From the NCBI RefSeq assembly GCF_014896945.1, contig NZ_CP054719.1, positions 729,153-793,152 of the forward strand: 64,000 nt of DNA, given 5' to 3'. The position numbers and the translations under genes are program-made. The DNA is from Candidatus Bodocaedibacter vickermanii (GTDB lineage Bacteria > Pseudomonadota > Alphaproteobacteria > UBA6184). Under the pieces are notes generated by a model. That model had not been told where the DNA came from. It did not search any database and worked only from the letters and a program-made list of their open reading frames with translations. This document shows positions 1 to 8,303 of the stretch, one piece after another. Position 1 is the stretch's first letter; each line of letters opens with the position of its first letter.

Positions 1-128
1 GCACTTTTTGCATGCTGCAGAATTGTTTGCAAGTCCTTGTTAAGGTTTGCAAATTCTTCCCCAAAGGTGTGATATTCAGCCTCAATATTTTTCTGAGGGC
101 GATTTGGTGAGTTAGTAGATTTTTTCAT
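1..128 (-). CDS. hypothetical protein, 5' part only (runs off the window)
   Basis: The first 42 codons of a minus-strand gene are visible, starting at ATG 126-128 after a clear AGGAG ribosome binding site about 8 bases upstream. The visible residues (MKKSTNSPNRPQKN, then a charged stretch rich in E, N, K and Q) look soluble and helix-forming, with no signal peptide. I do not recognise the family; too little is visible to assign a role. Confidence 0.55.
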   Translation of the reverse strand, partial: MKKSTNSPNRPQKNIEAEYHTFGEEFANLNKDLQTILQHAKS

Positions 129-515
129 GATGAATCTCCTTTCTCATAAAGAAGAGAAAATAGGATTATTTTTTCTTGCTAATTTTAGACATACATCATC
201 TAAAAATGTGATTCAATGGCTTTTTTCGTGGCTTTTCGATTATAAAAGGATTCAAAAATTCTTGAATATTTATATATAAACACAACATAAAAATAGCTTA
301 ATACGAAAAAGACAAAAAGAAATGATTAACTATTCTTTATACATAAAGGACGATTTCAAAAATCATTTGGACAGCCTTATTGTATATCAAAAGTTTAGAA
401 AACTACCCTATAGAGCAAAGTTTTATACTATATTTATAGTAAAAAAAATTTTTAACCTTCAATAAAATGTGTGATATTTGTAACAAATTTGGCTCTCAAA
501 TAAAGTAATGAAGAA
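129..515. other. AT-rich intergenic region, no gene seen
   Basis: About 390 bases of very AT-rich sequence lie between the partial gene and the terminator of the next gene. The first ~100 bases must carry the promoter of the partial minus-strand gene, but I see no convincing -35/-10 pair. No ORF of credible composition and no tRNA-like fold were seen. Confidence 0.5.
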
Positions 516-549
516 AAAAAACACCTAGTCGATGATCTAGGTGTTTTTT
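516..549. terminator. bidirectional intrinsic terminator
   Basis: A perfect stem AACACCTAG / CTAGGTGTT with an 8-nt loop is flanked by an A-run on the left and a T-run on the right, so it can work in both directions. It lies just after the stop of the minus-strand secreted-protein gene at 566. Confidence 0.85.
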
Positions 550-565
550 CAAGAAGGATTGGATT

Positions 566-1555
566 TTACCACAATCTTGGAAAGCTTCCCAAAAAGCTTG
601 ATTTAGAAGAAGACTTTTCTGATGCAACATGCAATTCAGTACAAAAAGTGTTCGCTTTATTTAAAGTTAAATCTTCTACGGCTTGACCCTCTCCTAATGC
701 AACAGCTATGTAAGCAGCCATCTTCTGACAGTTTCCAGTTCCTGGCATTTGGATACCAACTGGGTTGTATTCTGTTGTTAAGTTTTTGGATTTTAATCCT
801 GCAAACGCTTCTTCACACAAAGCACGTGCATCGGATAAATACCCTCCACTTAATGCTGTTTGAGGATCTAGAATTTTTACAGATGTTGCAATTCCTGCAT
901 CATTATAAACAGCCTCCAACGTAACGCGATGTATGATTTTTTCACCCGACACATAATTTGTTAAATAAAGGTTTAAAGGTAAATATACCTTTTGAGTCTT
1001 AGTTTCTCTTTGAAGCGTATTTGCCTGTTTAAGCATACCGCGTAAAGTAGCACTTTCAAACCCCATAGAAAGGGTCTCAATCTGAGGAGGTGTTGAAATA
1101 ACACTTTCGCCGTTTTTTCCAAGCAAAAAATGCTGCTTACTATTCACACGCCAATTTTCCCCAATATTCTTTAACTTAGTTAAAGATGTCCAAGATTGAC
1201 ACGAACCACTTTCAACACCTGTTAATCGGTTCGATCTTAAATATTGATACGCGACACCCCCGACTCTCCAAGCTAAACGCTTGCTATAAGCCCACCAACT
1301 TTCTTTGGGAGGGTTGGTAATCAAAGACTTACTCATCTGTTCGGTCTCAACAGCAGCAGCTTCTTCTAAAGGGTGTAACTGTGCTACATCTTCATTTTGA
1401 TACGATGCGTGTGGCATCACAGCCTCTGAAAAATGATCACACGTATCTGGTCGTAAAAACGAACTAACCGTGTCTGTTTCTATCAAAAATGAGCTTTGTG
1501 AATCTGCGAAAACCACAGACAATGTAGCAATACTTGCTAATAAACATAATCTCAT
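566..1555 (-). CDS. secreted protein, candidate clan-CE (Ulp1/YopJ-like) cysteine protease
   Basis: 329 residues. I chose ATG 1553-1555 because GGGAG lies 8 bases upstream and the protein then opens with a clean signal peptide (MRLCLLASIATLSVVFA); an upstream in-frame start would add 16 residues in front of it. No family is recognised over the N-terminal half. The C-terminal part shows the order and spacing of a clan-CE catalytic set: His209 in HRVTLE, Asp230 in KILDPQ, Gln269 in GIQMPG, Cys276 in GNCQK. The spacings are 21, 39 and 7 residues, close to those of Ulp1 (H, D, Q, C). Such proteins in host-associated bacteria act as deubiquitinases, deSUMOylases or acetyltransferases. The assignment is inference from motif spacing only. 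It stands alone, transcribed away from polA and followed by a terminator. Confidence 0.5.
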   Translation of the reverse strand: MRLCLLASIATLSVVFADSQSSFLIETDTVSSFLRPDTCDHFSEAVMPHASYQNEDVAQLHPLEEAAAVETEQMSKSLITNPPKESWWAYSKRLAWRVGGVAYQYLRSNRLTGVESGSCQSWTSLTKLKNIGENWRVNSKQHFLLGKNGESVISTPPQIETLSMGFESATLRGMLKQANTLQRETKTQKVYLPLNLYLTNYVSGEKIIHRVTLEAVYNDAGIATSVKILDPQTALSGGYLSDARALCEEAFAGLKSKNLTTEYNPVGIQMPGTGNCQKMAAYIAVALGEGQAVEDLTLNKANTFCTELHVASEKSSSKSSFLGSFPRLW

Positions 1556-1730
1556 TTGAATCTCCCTGCCGATTCTTATAGTGATTTTTTTGCAACAAGT
1601 CAAGAAAGATTGTCAAAAAAAATAACATTTTATTAATAATTTCTTGTATTGCTTTTTTCCAAAGGCGTCTTTCACTTCCTATCCCGATTAAAATCGTTTA
1701 TAAAAGGACAGAAACAATCAAGGCGCACTC

Positions 1731-4472
1731 ATGACAGACACTCAAAAAACACTCTGCTTAATTGATGGATCGGGATTTATTTTCAGGGCATTTTATGCGC
1801 TCCCACCTCTGTCACGTCCTGATGGTACGCCAGTGGGTGCAGTATTTGGATTTACGTCAATGCTAATGAACTTGATTGAAACGCATAAGCATGATTTGTG
1901 GGCGGTGATCTTTGATGCAAAACGCCACAACTTTCGCCATGAACTTTACCCTGATTACAAAGCAAATCGCGCATCCCCACCTCCAGAACTTATTCCTCAG
2001 TTTTCGTTGATTCGCGATGTTTGTAAAACCTTTGATGTTCCATCGATTGAGATGGAAGGCTATGAAGCCGATGATCTAATCGCAACCTATGCTCATCAAG
2101 CCGCACAGGATGGATATAAGGTAACGGTCGTATCGGGTGATAAAGATTTGATGCAGTTAATGAATTCTGATGTAGAGCTTATTGACCCTATTAAAAATCG
2201 CGTTCTAACGCATGAAGACGTTGCAAAAAAATTTGGAGTCTTACCTGAAAAAGTCGCAGACGTTCAAGCACTTATGGGAGATTCCACAGACAACGTCCCT
2301 GGTATCCCAGGCATTGGTCCAAAGACAGCCTCTGAATTAATTACAACGTATGGCGATCTTGAAGCCTTATTGAAAAATGCTCACACGATTCCGCAAGTTA
2401 AACGACGTGAACTGATTCAAACACATGCAGATGCTGCACGTTTATCAAAACAACTTGTCTTATTAAAAGCGGATGTTCCCGTGATCGTCCCCTATCAAGA
2501 CTTAAAACCTAAACAAATGGATTATAGCAAAGTCATAAACTTTATTACGGAACAAGGCTTTCATCGCTTAAAATCAAGAGCCCTTAATTTCTTTGAGAAT
2601 CAAGCTACTCCACACATTATCGCAGAGGCATCTACATTAAAAGGAAGCTTTACCTGCATTCAAACGCTTGATGATTTACAACACGCCATAACAGCGATTC
2701 AATCTTTGGGATACGTTGCCATCGACACCGAAACCGATGGATTAAGCACCAGCACCTGCAACCTTATAGGTATTTCATTAGCATGGAATACTGAGGGCGG
2801 AGTCTATATCCCTATCCATCACAAAAATGCTGAGGGCGTTCGCATTCCAGATCAGCTGTCTCTTGATGACATTCGCCCTATTTTATTACCCATCTTACAA
2901 AATTCTGGAATCTTAAAGATCGGGCATAATATTAAATTTGATGCGGAAGTATTAGCGAATCACACCCTCCCCCTAGATTCTACAATTTCTGACACCATTG
3001 TAATGTCGTACACTTTAGACATGGGGCGCAACAATCATGGATTGGATGAGCTAGCCTTAAAATATTTCAACTATTCAATGGTGTCGTACAAAGAAGCTAT
3101 TGCAACAGCACCAAGACTGAATCGAAAAGAACCCACGTTTGACTATGTATCCATCGATACGGCGACAACCTACGCCGCAGAAGATGCATGGATAACCTTG
3201 ATGTTGCATGATACGTTAAAGAAACGCCTTGTGGATGAGAAGTGCACGGGGCTATATCACTCATTAGATCGCCCATTAATTCCTGTCATCATTGCTATGG
3301 AATTAGAAGGTGTTAAAATTGATATCGATTACTTGAATCAATTGACTGAAACTTTTGAAAATAACTGTAAACAATTAGAACACCACGTGTTTCAATTAGC
3401 GGGTCAGGAATTCAATTTAGGGTCTCCCAAACAATTGTCAGAGATTTTGTTCGAAACCTTGAATTTGCCGAACGATCAGAAAAAAGGAAAGTCTGGTCAT
3501 TACAGCACCGACAGCGACGTTCTTGAAAGCCTTGCATTTCAGGGTCACCAAATTGCAGAACACTTATTGTCATGGCGCCAGTATAACAAACTGATCAACA
3601 CCTATACGCGTTTACTGCCTGAAAAAATCAGCCCCAAAACAGGTCGCGTTCATACGAATTTTGGATTGACCATTACAACAACAGGGCGGTTATCATCTTC
3701 GGATCCAAACTTGCAAAACATCCCAATTCGTACTGAGGCCGGACGATTGATCCGTAAAGCCTTCATCGCAGATCAGGGATATAAAATTGTATCGTTTGAC
3801 TATTCTCAAATTGAGTTACGATTACTTGCTCATATCGCGGATATTCATGAATTAAAGGAAGCATTTCATCACAATCAAGATATCCATACATTAACGGCAT
3901 CTCATGTGTTGGGGATCCCCGTTGATCAAATCACCCCCGATCAACGTCGCAGTGCAAAAGCCATTAACTTTGGAATCATTTATGGTATCAGCGCCTTTGG
4001 TTTATCCAATCAGTTAGGAGTATCCAAATCACAAGCTCAATCGTATATCGATGCTTATTTCCAACGCTATCCAGGGATTAAAGCCTATATGGACAACACC
4101 ATTCAACACGCCAGAGCTCATGGATACGTAACAACATTACTGGACCACAAAGCTTATATTCGGGGACTAGAAGACCGCAACTATTCAATGCGCAACTATG
4201 CCGAGCGTCAAGCCATTAATGCTCCGATTCAAGGCTCCAATGCGGACATTATCAAAAAAGCAATGATTCAAATTTTTGATCAAATCACAAAACACAAGAT
4301 GTCTGCAAAAATGTTATTGCAAGTTCATGACGAATTGATCTTTGAAATCCCAGAGCAAGCCGTTGAGTCAGAAGTTCCTCTCATTAAATCAATTATGGAA
4401 AATGCTGCAAAAATCAGCGTTCCTATTGTGGTAGACTGCGGTGTCGCCGACAATTGGGCAGACGCACATTAG
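1731..4472 (+). CDS. polA: DNA polymerase I
   Basis: 913 residues, the usual length. The three domains appear in order. First is the 5' nuclease (about 1-290), with EADDLIATYA, VVSGDKDLMQL and the helix-hairpin-helix GIPGIGPKTA. Second is the 3'-5' exonuclease (about 320-510), with DTETDG near residue 332, the GHNIKFDAE motif and YAAEDAW, so the proofreading residues look intact; many reduced bacteria have lost them. Third is the polymerase, with motif A (DYSQIELR, about 690), motif B (RRSAKAINFGIIYG, about 745) and motif C (QVHDELIFE, about 865). It acts in Okazaki fragment processing and repair. Its stop codon overlaps the stop of the convergent secreted-protein gene by a few bases, so the 3' ends are packed with no room for a terminator. 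Confidence 0.98.
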   Translation: MTDTQKTLCLIDGSGFIFRAFYALPPLSRPDGTPVGAVFGFTSMLMNLIETHKHDLWAVIFDAKRHNFRHELYPDYKANRASPPPELIPQFSLIRDVCKTFDVPSIEMEGYEADDLIATYAHQAAQDGYKVTVVSGDKDLMQLMNSDVELIDPIKNRVLTHEDVAKKFGVLPEKVADVQALMGDSTDNVPGIPGIGPKTASELITTYGDLEALLKNAHTIPQVKRRELIQTHADAARLSKQLVLLKADVPVIVPYQDLKPKQMDYSKVINFITEQGFHRLKSRALNFFENQATPHIIAEASTLKGSFTCIQTLDDLQHAITAIQSLGYVAIDTETDGLSTSTCNLIGISLAWNTEGGVYIPIHHKNAEGVRIPDQLSLDDIRPILLPILQNSGILKIGHNIKFDAEVLANHTLPLDSTISDTIVMSYTLDMGRNNHGLDELALKYFNYSMVSYKEAIATAPRLNRKEPTFDYVSIDTATTYAAEDAWITLMLHDTLKKRLVDEKCTGLYHSLDRPLIPVIIAMELEGVKIDIDYLNQLTETFENNCKQLEHHVFQLAGQEFNLGSPKQLSEILFETLNLPNDQKKGKSGHYSTDSDVLESLAFQGHQIAEHLLSWRQYNKLINTYTRLLPEKISPKTGRVHTNFGLTITTTGRLSSSDPNLQNIPIRTEAGRLIRKAFIADQGYKIVSFDYSQIELRLLAHIADIHELKEAFHHNQDIHTLTASHVLGIPVDQITPDQRRSAKAINFGIIYGISAFGLSNQLGVSKSQAQSYIDAYFQRYPGIKAYMDNTIQHARAHGYVTTLLDHKAYIRGLEDRNYSMRNYAERQAINAPIQGSNADIIKKAMIQIFDQITKHKMSAKMLLQVHDELIFEIPEQAVESEVPLIKSIMENAAKISVPIVVDCGVADNWADAH

Positions 4473-5455
4473 TTTACTTGTTCCAACTCTTGTAACTTGG
4501 TATCACACAATAGTTTCAAGACTTCTGGATTCGATGCTAATCTTGCTACTTCAGCATGCATGCTAGTTACTAAAGCAATCGTCTTAGCATTCATAGTTTC
4601 TTGAAATGTTCTTAGCTTAGTAACGGCTGCTTTATACTCAGAAACTTTAGCTAACTTATCCTCAAAATTTTTCTGGCTACGTTTTAAGATCATCGCTAGA
4701 TCAGCTTTATCGTCTTCACTAGAAATGGCAATTTGATCCTGTAAATTTCTTACGAAAGTTTCATGCTCTTTCCGAACTTGTTGCACTGCGTATTCATTTA
4801 CTACATTCACATCGCACACATATTGCATGCAAAATTCTGGAGGATTATGAATGCCTAACTCCTTTTCGTACTTAACTATACTTGCGCTTGTTACATTAGA
4901 AACTTTTGCGAAAAATTCTTTTGCGACAATCATACTAACCTGCTCAGCTTGTTGAGGCATGCGACCAACAACATTTTGTTGAATTTCCTGCATTCGTGTT
5001 GCACATGCATCCAGATTAGCTTTCAAACGCAATAGCTCTGCCACTGCAGCTTCATATTGATACTTTTTTTCCATTTCGCTATCAAAGGCTGCTCTCAGTT
5101 CTACTAGACGACTTGCTAAATCTGCTTTTGTTGTTTCATCGTTGATGCTATCATGAGTATCCTGAATGTATTCTATTTGTGATTGCACTGCTTTTATTTG
5201 CACAACATTCTCTACCTTAGGATCCCCAGTAAACATCAAACAAAAAATGGGTGGGTTACTGAGACCGGCGGTTCTTTCATGTGCTATTACTTGATCATGC
5301 AGAGTTTGAACCGTTGATTGAATTTCGCGAAGCTCCGCTGTTAAGACGCACAGCTCAGACACACTAAGCGCTGATCTTTCATCCCTGGTATCAGCACCAC
5401 ATACTGTCGTTAACATGTGTCCACACACAACCACTAAAGTTAATATTTTTTTCAT
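4469..5455 (-). CDS. secreted coiled-coil protein with internal duplication
   Basis: 328 residues from the ATG at 5453-5455; a GTG one codon upstream is the alternative. The signal peptide is MKKILTLVVVCGHMLTTVCGA. The rest is mostly predicted helix, rich in E, K, Q and A. It contains two copies of one module. The first has AGLSNPPIFC followed about 60 residues later by TTKADLASRL and KKYQYEAAVAEL; the second has LGIHNPPEFC followed by DDKADLAMIL and KVSEYKAAVTKL. I do not recognise the family. The gene at 5723-6262 is a shortened paralogue keeping only the first module. Export plus lineage-specific duplication suggests a surface or host-interaction role, but nothing in the sequence gives a function. 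Confidence 0.7.
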   Translation of the reverse strand: MKKILTLVVVCGHMLTTVCGADTRDERSALSVSELCVLTAELREIQSTVQTLHDQVIAHERTAGLSNPPIFCLMFTGDPKVENVVQIKAVQSQIEYIQDTHDSINDETTKADLASRLVELRAAFDSEMEKKYQYEAAVAELLRLKANLDACATRMQEIQQNVVGRMPQQAEQVSMIVAKEFFAKVSNVTSASIVKYEKELGIHNPPEFCMQYVCDVNVVNEYAVQQVRKEHETFVRNLQDQIAISSEDDKADLAMILKRSQKNFEDKLAKVSEYKAAVTKLRTFQETMNAKTIALVTSMHAEVARLASNPEVLKLLCDTKLQELEQVN

Positions 5456-5461
5456 CACACA

Positions 5462-5490
5462 CCCAATATTATTTTCTCAATAATATTGGG
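5462..5490 (-). promoter_or_regulatory. inverted repeat just upstream of the secreted coiled-coil gene
   Basis: A perfect 10-bp stem CCCAATATTA / TAATATTGGG with a 9-nt loop sits immediately upstream of the start codon at 5455, and its proximal arm covers the only purine-rich stretch that could bind a ribosome. It could be an operator or a hairpin that limits translation. The paralogue downstream of 6262 lacks it. Confidence 0.45.
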
Positions 5491-5512
5491 TAGGAAGTTA
5501 ATAAACTATTAA

Positions 5513-5646
5513 TTACTCTGGCGAAAATGCCCCATATTCTTCAAGCCAAACTGCCAAGTCAATGCGAAGCAGTTCTAAAATTTCGCAGGCTTTTTCAAAT
5601 GACAAATTAAGCGTTGGATTAGCAATACGACATTCATCAGAAAATG
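5513..5646 (-). pseudogene. C-terminal remnant of a duplicate of the 6317-6739 gene
   Basis: These 45 codons, ending in TAA at 5513-5515, match the C-terminus of the secreted protein at 6317-6739 nearly base for base (FSDECRIANPT ... AEYGAF, with final residues SPE instead of PPG). No start codon or signal peptide precedes them. It is the tail of a second copy of that gene, cut by the event that also truncated the neighbouring paralogue, and shows that the two-gene unit was once duplicated in tandem. Confidence 0.85.
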
Positions 5647-5694
5647 TTTTTTCTTACTTTTTAGCTTAAGTGTTGATTAGACTTAGGCAACGTG

Positions 5695-5755
5695 CAGACA
5701 ACCTGCGGCTGGATCCGTTAGGTTAGACCCGCCAACGTGATGCTGGCAAGGATGA
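5695..5755. repeat. dispersed palindromic repeat at a duplication breakpoint
   Basis: Contains CAACCTGCGGCTGGATCC, GTTAGGTTAGACCC and a CCAACGTGATGCTGG hairpin-like stretch, the same modules as the repeat clusters near 29-31, 46 and 50 kb. It lies between the pseudogene remnant and the truncated paralogue and supplies the stop region of the latter. Confidence 0.75.
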
Positions 5756-6262
5756 TTGCGGCGGCAGAAGTTTGCTCGTTTTTTGTGCAATACGATATAT
5801 TTGAATTGAATACGCATTCAATTCAGCGTTCAAAAACAGCAGTTTTTTTACTGCAGATTCATATCGAGACTTTTTTTCCATCTCATCTTCAAATGTCGTC
5901 ATTAGGTTTGTCAACTGTACTGCCAACTCAGCTTTTGTTGTTTCATCGCTGATTGTATCATGGGTATTCTGAATATATGCTATTTTTGATTGCATGTCTC
6001 TTATTTCACCAACTTTCGCTACTCTAGAATCACCAATAAATTTCCAACAAAACAATGGCGGAGTGCTTAGACCTGCTGTATTTTCATGTTCTATTACTTG
6101 ATCTTGCAGAGTTTGAACCGTTGATTGAAGTGCTCGAAATTCATCTGTTAAACTATCAATTTCAGATGCAGGAAAAGTAGATCTTTCGTTTTCCACATCA
6201 GCACCATATACTGTTGTTAACACATGCCCAACAACAACCAGAAAAGCTAATATTTTTTTCAT
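5723..6262 (-). CDS. truncated paralogue of the secreted coiled-coil protein
   Basis: 179 residues from ATG 6260-6262, with AGGTG a few bases upstream. The signal peptide (MKKILAFLVVVGHVLTTVYGA) and first module (AGLSTPPLFC, TTKAELAVQL, KKSRYESAVKKL) align closely with the protein at 4469-5455. The second module is missing. The last residues (LPASRWRV) are encoded by a dispersed palindromic repeat rather than by homologous sequence. The gene has therefore lost its 3' half and been closed by repeat DNA. It may still make a shortened secreted protein or be decaying. It follows the 6317-6739 gene in the same orientation, 54 bases downstream, probably as an operon. Confidence 0.65.
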   Translation of the reverse strand: MKKILAFLVVVGHVLTTVYGADVENERSTFPASEIDSLTDEFRALQSTVQTLQDQVIEHENTAGLSTPPLFCWKFIGDSRVAKVGEIRDMQSKIAYIQNTHDTISDETTKAELAVQLTNLMTTFEDEMEKKSRYESAVKKLLFLNAELNAYSIQIYRIAQKTSKLLPPQSSLPASRWRV

Positions 6263-6316
6263 CACACACCTAAAATGTTTTTTTCACTATATTAAAATAA
6301 ATTATTAAACTATTAA

Positions 6317-6739
6317 TTACCCTGGCGGAAATGCCCCATATTCTGCAAGCCAAACTGCTAAGTCAATGCGAAGCAGTTCTAAAATTTCACAGGCTTTTTC
6401 AAACGACAAATTAAGCGTTGGATTAGCAATGCGACACTCATCAGAAAACGATCCACCCAAAATATCTCCTAACTTACCCCATAAAGCTTTAACTTGTTTA
6501 ACTTTTGCTTCTATATCTCTTGAATAGGTTGCGATAGTGTTAATCGCAATTAACAATGGTGTTTTCGATGTCGGAACAAGGGGCTTTAGCAATGACCCAC
6601 ATCGAATATATCCCTCAAATAAATTGCGGGTCGATTCAGAAACTTCAGCAAAATTTCCAACAGAGTATACTGCGGCTCCCTGCACATCTCCAAATATCCC
6701 CGTTAAGGCAAAGCATATTATGATAATTATTTTTCTCAT
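6317..6739 (-). CDS. small secreted protein of unknown family
   Basis: 140 residues. I chose ATG 6737-6739, with GAG nearby, because it opens a clean signal peptide (MRKIIIIICFALTGIFGDVQGA); an upstream in-frame ATG would add 12 residues. The mature part has short helices, cysteines in YIRCGSLL and SDECRI, and a conserved tail LELLRIDLAVWLAEYGAF. I do not recognise the family. A nearly identical C-terminal copy survives as a pseudogene at 5513-5646. It probably heads a two-gene unit with the coiled-coil paralogue downstream. Confidence 0.65.
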   Translation of the reverse strand: MRKIIIIICFALTGIFGDVQGAAVYSVGNFAEVSESTRNLFEGYIRCGSLLKPLVPTSKTPLLIAINTIATYSRDIEAKVKQVKALWGKLGDILGGSFSDECRIANPTLNLSFEKACEILELLRIDLAVWLAEYGAFPPG

Positions 6740-6919
6740 CAAACATCTCGTTTCATATTTTGAATACAGAAGCATCCCTCGCTAAGTCAATAAAAGTTTT
6801 CAAAATCTTTGAATAATGTTACCTTATTTAAGAAATAGCGCATAATTATACACCTCATCAATAATAAAAATTCCTTAACTAAAGCACGATTTACCTATTA
6901 TTTTGTAAAGGAGGTCACC

Positions 6920-7201
6920 ATGCATACTATCTTAAACGTATTAAAGAAAGATTGGTTTGAAAAAACGACAATTTTTATAGGCATTCTTGGACAAACATGT
7001 CCCTACATACAAGCGTATAAAATCTTTTCTTTAAAATCAGCTTATGCCGTTTCACTTTTAAGTCAACTAATTGCTCTTCTTTCCGTAACGTGTTGGATTT
7101 TATACGGATACTCTCGAAATGTGCGTCCTATAACTATATCCAATGTCGTGGGTGTATTCGGTGTGCTCTTGGTGCTATTAGGAATGTGGATATATAGTTA
7201 G
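6920..7201 (+). CDS. SemiSWEET-like (MtN3/PQ-loop) sugar transporter
   Basis: 93 residues, the normal length for a SemiSWEET half-transporter, with three membrane spans and an excellent ribosome binding site (AAAGGAGGTCACCATG). Family features are the first-helix pattern GILGQTCPYIQAYKIF (PY where many members have PQ), followed by LKSAYAVSLLSQ, then WILYGYSRNVRPI and a third helix starting SNVVGVFG. SemiSWEETs act as homodimers that pass sugars down their gradient across the inner membrane. It is monocistronic. The divergent secreted-protein gene begins about 180 bases upstream. Confidence 0.75.
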   Translation: MHTILNVLKKDWFEKTTIFIGILGQTCPYIQAYKIFSLKSAYAVSLLSQLIALLSVTCWILYGYSRNVRPITISNVVGVFGVLLVLLGMWIYS

Positions 7202-7456
7202 TCACAAATATCAAATTTAGATTAAATTCCGCGCTCGTACTGGGATCCATCTGACCACAGAAATCTTGATGACCCTGCCACTGCTTTCATCCGGGTATAG
7301 TTGTTATCGATTATACATACACTGCGTCTAGTCTAGATACTTTCGGAGTATGTTACGCACAAACCCAAGCAATCGTTAATACTTTGAACACTTTAAAGAT
7401 TTTTTGAAAAACAATTCGAGGTTAGGTATATTAATGTAGTGAACGCAGGAACTATC

Positions 7457-7828
7457 ATGATTTTTACAATTAATAATGTTATCAACGCACTATCTCCATT
7501 TGGGGATATTACTGCACGACGCATGTTTGGCGGTTATGGAATTTACAAAAATGGCATTATTATCGCATTAATGGATGAAGACGAAGTATATTTCAAAAGC
7601 ATTCCTGCTACTGAACCTTTGTATCAATCGTTTGATTCGTACCCATTTGTGTATGAAGGGCAGCGACGTCCAGTAAAAATGTCTTACTGGCACGTCCCGC
7701 AAACTATATTCAACGATCCAATACTATTAGAAAAATGGGTGGAAACTGCCTATCATTCTGCACTAGCAGCTAAAGCAAAAAATCCACCCAAGCGTACGAA
7801 ACGGATAGTCTCAACCACTACCAGCTGA
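7457..7828 (+). CDS. TfoX N-terminal domain protein
   Basis: 123 residues from ATG 7457-7459, with AGGA about 7 bases upstream; a GTG six codons earlier is less likely. The sequence follows the TfoX-N pattern: an N-terminal helix, ITARRMFGGYGIYKNGIIIALMDED, VYFK, then PVKMSYWHVP and a C-terminal helix. Full-length TfoX regulates competence genes; the single N-domain form is widespread and its role unclear. The basic tail (NPPKRTKR) and the final codons run into the terminal hairpin of the neighbouring IS200-like element, so the insertion has probably replaced the original stop. DprA, a competence protein, is encoded at 40.2 kb, but no link is shown here. Confidence 0.75.
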   Translation: MIFTINNVINALSPFGDITARRMFGGYGIYKNGIIIALMDEDEVYFKSIPATEPLYQSFDSYPFVYEGQRRPVKMSYWHVPQTIFNDPILLEKWVETAYHSALAAKAKNPPKRTKRIVSTTTS

Positions 7829-7865
7829 AGCTGGTAGGTTGTAATTACAGACTGGAAGTCTCTGA

Positions 7866-8303
7866 CTACTCTAAAGAGATATTAGAAAGGTTATTTGACT
7901 GGAAAGAGTCCGTATGATTGTTGATGTAGGCATTAATGATGTCATCAGTAACATTGCCGCTCGTTGAACTAAAGAACCCTCGCCCCCAGAAGTGTCTTCC
8001 CCAATATTCTTTCTTGATATTAGGAAACTCCTGCTGAATCTTTCTTGACGATCGTCCCTTTGCTATTTTTACAAATTCACTGACCGATACGTGGGGAGGT
8101 ATTTCTACAAAAATATGCACATGATCTGCTGACAACACGCCATTGCAAACCTTAACACCCAGTTCATCAGCAACCTGTGCGATCACCTCACGCACTCGTA
8201 ATCTTAATTCACCACTTAGAACTCGTTTACGATACTTGGTGATCCATACTAAGTGATATCTATGGTAAAATACGGTGTGGCTGGTTTTGCTATAATCTGT
8301 CAT
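7866..8303 (-). CDS. tnpA: IS200/IS605 family TnpA (Y1 HUH transposase)
   Basis: 145 residues, typical for IS200 TnpA. The family start (HTVFYHRYHLVWITKYRKRVL), the HUH motif in SADHVHIFVEIPP and the C-terminal helix with the catalytic tyrosine (DDIINAYINNH) are all present, so the enzyme looks intact. It catalyses single-strand cut-and-paste transposition guided by end hairpins. The start codon lies inside a long inverted repeat, described separately. No second gene of tnpB type is present. Confidence 0.93.
   Translation of the reverse strand: MTDYSKTSHTVFYHRYHLVWITKYRKRVLSGELRLRVREVIAQVADELGVKVCNGVLSADHVHIFVEIPPHVSVSEFVKIAKGRSSRKIQQEFPNIKKEYWGRHFWGRGFFSSTSGNVTDDIINAYINNHTDSFQSNNLSNISLE

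Noticed and set aside
7202-7456. Palindromic repeat copy between the SemiSWEET-like and TfoX-N genes
   Set aside because: Only a worn GGGATCCATCTGACCACAG stretch resembles the repeat linker; no hairpin partner is present.
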